Source: Methylomonas koyamae
Lineage (GTDB): Bacteria > Pseudomonadota > Gammaproteobacteria > Methylococcales > Methylomonadaceae
DNA length: 64,000 nucleotides
Reading direction: 5' to 3'
Assembly: GCF_019669905.1 (NCBI RefSeq)
Contig: NZ_AP019777.1
Span: 2,170,001-2,234,000 of the forward strand
The notes under the pieces: model-generated
What the model was told of the DNA's origin: nothing
What the model saw: only the letters and a program-made list of their open reading frames with translations
Databases searched by the model: none
Made by a program: the position numbers and the translations under genes
In this document: one piece after another, positions 63,403 through 64,000 of the stretch
Numbering within the stretch: position 1 is the first letter of the stretch
Layout of the letters: each line of letters begins with the position of its first letter

Positions 63403-63742
63403 AACAGTATTTCCCGGAGTTTTGTAATATTTCGGTAATTATTGGCGGTCTATTTTTTATATATGTTTAGCGGTTGAAGTCTGTTATGTTTTTCTAGTTT
63501 AAATATTAGATATTGTCATAATTTCGTCATAAATATTATTTAATACCTTGGTACAGTTATTAAATTGGATTGGGTATTTAAACTGTAAGGGCACAATTTT
63601 TCGAATTTCCGTGTTTTCGATCCGGCGGCTATATATGGCGCTGGTAAAGTTGAATTTAGCTTTGGTGTTGCAGGTTCCATTATTTGGAAAATAGGGTTTA
63701 GATCGGGTGTTGAATAAATCCCTGTTTTTTTTAAAGGTCCTT

Positions 63743-63800
63743 TAGGAGCAGGCCGTGCCTGCGACCGAAGTCGTTTGATCGCGGGCACGGCCCGCTGCTA
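63743..63800. repeat. REP-like inverted repeat
   Basis: TAGGAGCAGGCCGTGCCTGCGA and TCGCGGGCACGGCCCGCTGCTA are imperfect inverted copies (22 bases, three mismatches) about 14 bases apart. The sequence is of the TAGGAGCGGGC...GCCCGC type known as REP-like repeats in gammaproteobacteria. Confidence 0.7.
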
Positions 63801-63932
63801 CCGTCGTTAACTTAACGACATTGGGATAAGCCGGAACGGGGTTTTAATTTTAGAAGTTTCCTGCAGAGATTTCGAATTCTCGGATTCGTAGGATTCAACT
63901 CGGGCCGGTTCGTAATATTGAGTTGATAAAAG

Positions 63933-63970
63933 TTGGTTTGGGCTGGCTATTCAGCCAAAACCAATCTTTT
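63933..63970. terminator. Terminator-like hairpin near the window end
   Basis: TTGGTTTGGGCTG-GCTATT-CAGCCAAAACCAA forms a long stem with one mismatch, then TCTTTT. It is about 530 bases after the transporter stop, so its gene is unclear; it could also serve a minus-strand transcript from beyond the window. Confidence 0.5.
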
Positions 63971-64000
63971 GCGGAAAACGTTTTACCGGCCTGAGAAATC

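Larger units (their letters stand above)
63403..64000. other. A/T-rich non-coding end of the window
   Basis: About 600 bases without a credible gene. The first 330 bases are strongly A/T-rich, which may mean promoter or other regulatory DNA for a gene beyond the window. A palindromic repeat (63743-63800) and a terminator-like hairpin (63933-63970) are listed separately. Confidence 0.5.

Overview
The window looks like chromosomal DNA of a gammaproteobacterium, most probably a type I methanotroph of the Methylomonas kind. This is inferred from gene content, not from a search. The main pointers are a DUF447 gene joined to an MfnB-like gene (the C1-carrier pathway of methylotrophs), formate-tetrahydrofolate ligase, a lexA-imuA-imuB-dnaE2 cassette, a PEP-CTERM surface protein, and an unusually large set of chemotaxis genes. 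No rRNA, tRNA, phage, insertion sequence or CRISPR array was seen.

Layout. (1) Bases 1-11.4 kb: one dense plus-strand chemotaxis operon with a partial upstream gene, cheY, cheA, cheW, an Aer-like PAS receptor, a second cheW, a ParA-like ATPase, a STAS protein, cheR, cheD, cheB, a membrane receptor-like protein and another STAS protein. (2) 11.4-23.5 kb: mostly housekeeping genes: AI-2E-family permease, PhoH/PIN protein, a CheZ-like helical protein, a TPR-type lipoprotein, a YoaA/DinG helicase, tsaB, yciO, an acyltransferase, a site-2 protease, and the overlapping scpA, scpB and rluB. (3) 23.5-32.1 kb, minus strand: an orphan gene, a lipoprotein methyltransferase, and the SOS mutagenesis operon lexA-imuA-imuB-dnaE2 with a clear LexA box. 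dnaE2 carries an in-frame repetitive element. (4) 32.1-35.5 kb: an A/T-richer GT-C, GT2 and VTT-family membrane trio. (5) 35.5-49.3 kb: a second chemotaxis region with a two-receiver regulator, DUF447-mfnB, cheD, cheR, receptor-like protein, cheY, STAS, cheA, HBM-type receptor and cheW, then a hemerythrin beside a NIT-domain receptor. (6) 49.3-54.5 kb: fhs, rpiA, ilvA and ppk2. (7) 54.5-64 kb: interspersed repeats, an EF-hand membrane protein, an M91-like metallopeptidase, a c-di-GMP-type riboswitch before a PEP-CTERM protein, a secreted substrate-binding-like protein, and a two-partner-secretion outer-membrane transporter.

How it fits together. Two or three receptor arrays appear to share soluble parts. 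The first operon is a complete adaptation system (CheR, CheB, CheD) with a ParA-type positioning ATPase and a receptor that ends in a CheR/CheB-tether-like pentapeptide. The second has CheR and CheD but no CheB, and its CheA carries two inserted repeats resembling the c-di-GMP-binding MshEN fold.

The most interesting signal is that three proteins share a D-x-x-x-Q helix and an acidic, Phe-ending tail like those of the CheY phosphatase CheZ. These are the free 179-residue protein at 14252 and the membrane proteins at 9855 and 39771. No ordinary cheZ was found in the window. Other points worth checking are the variant riboswitch at 58751, the repeat inside dnaE2, and the HExxH protein at 57163.
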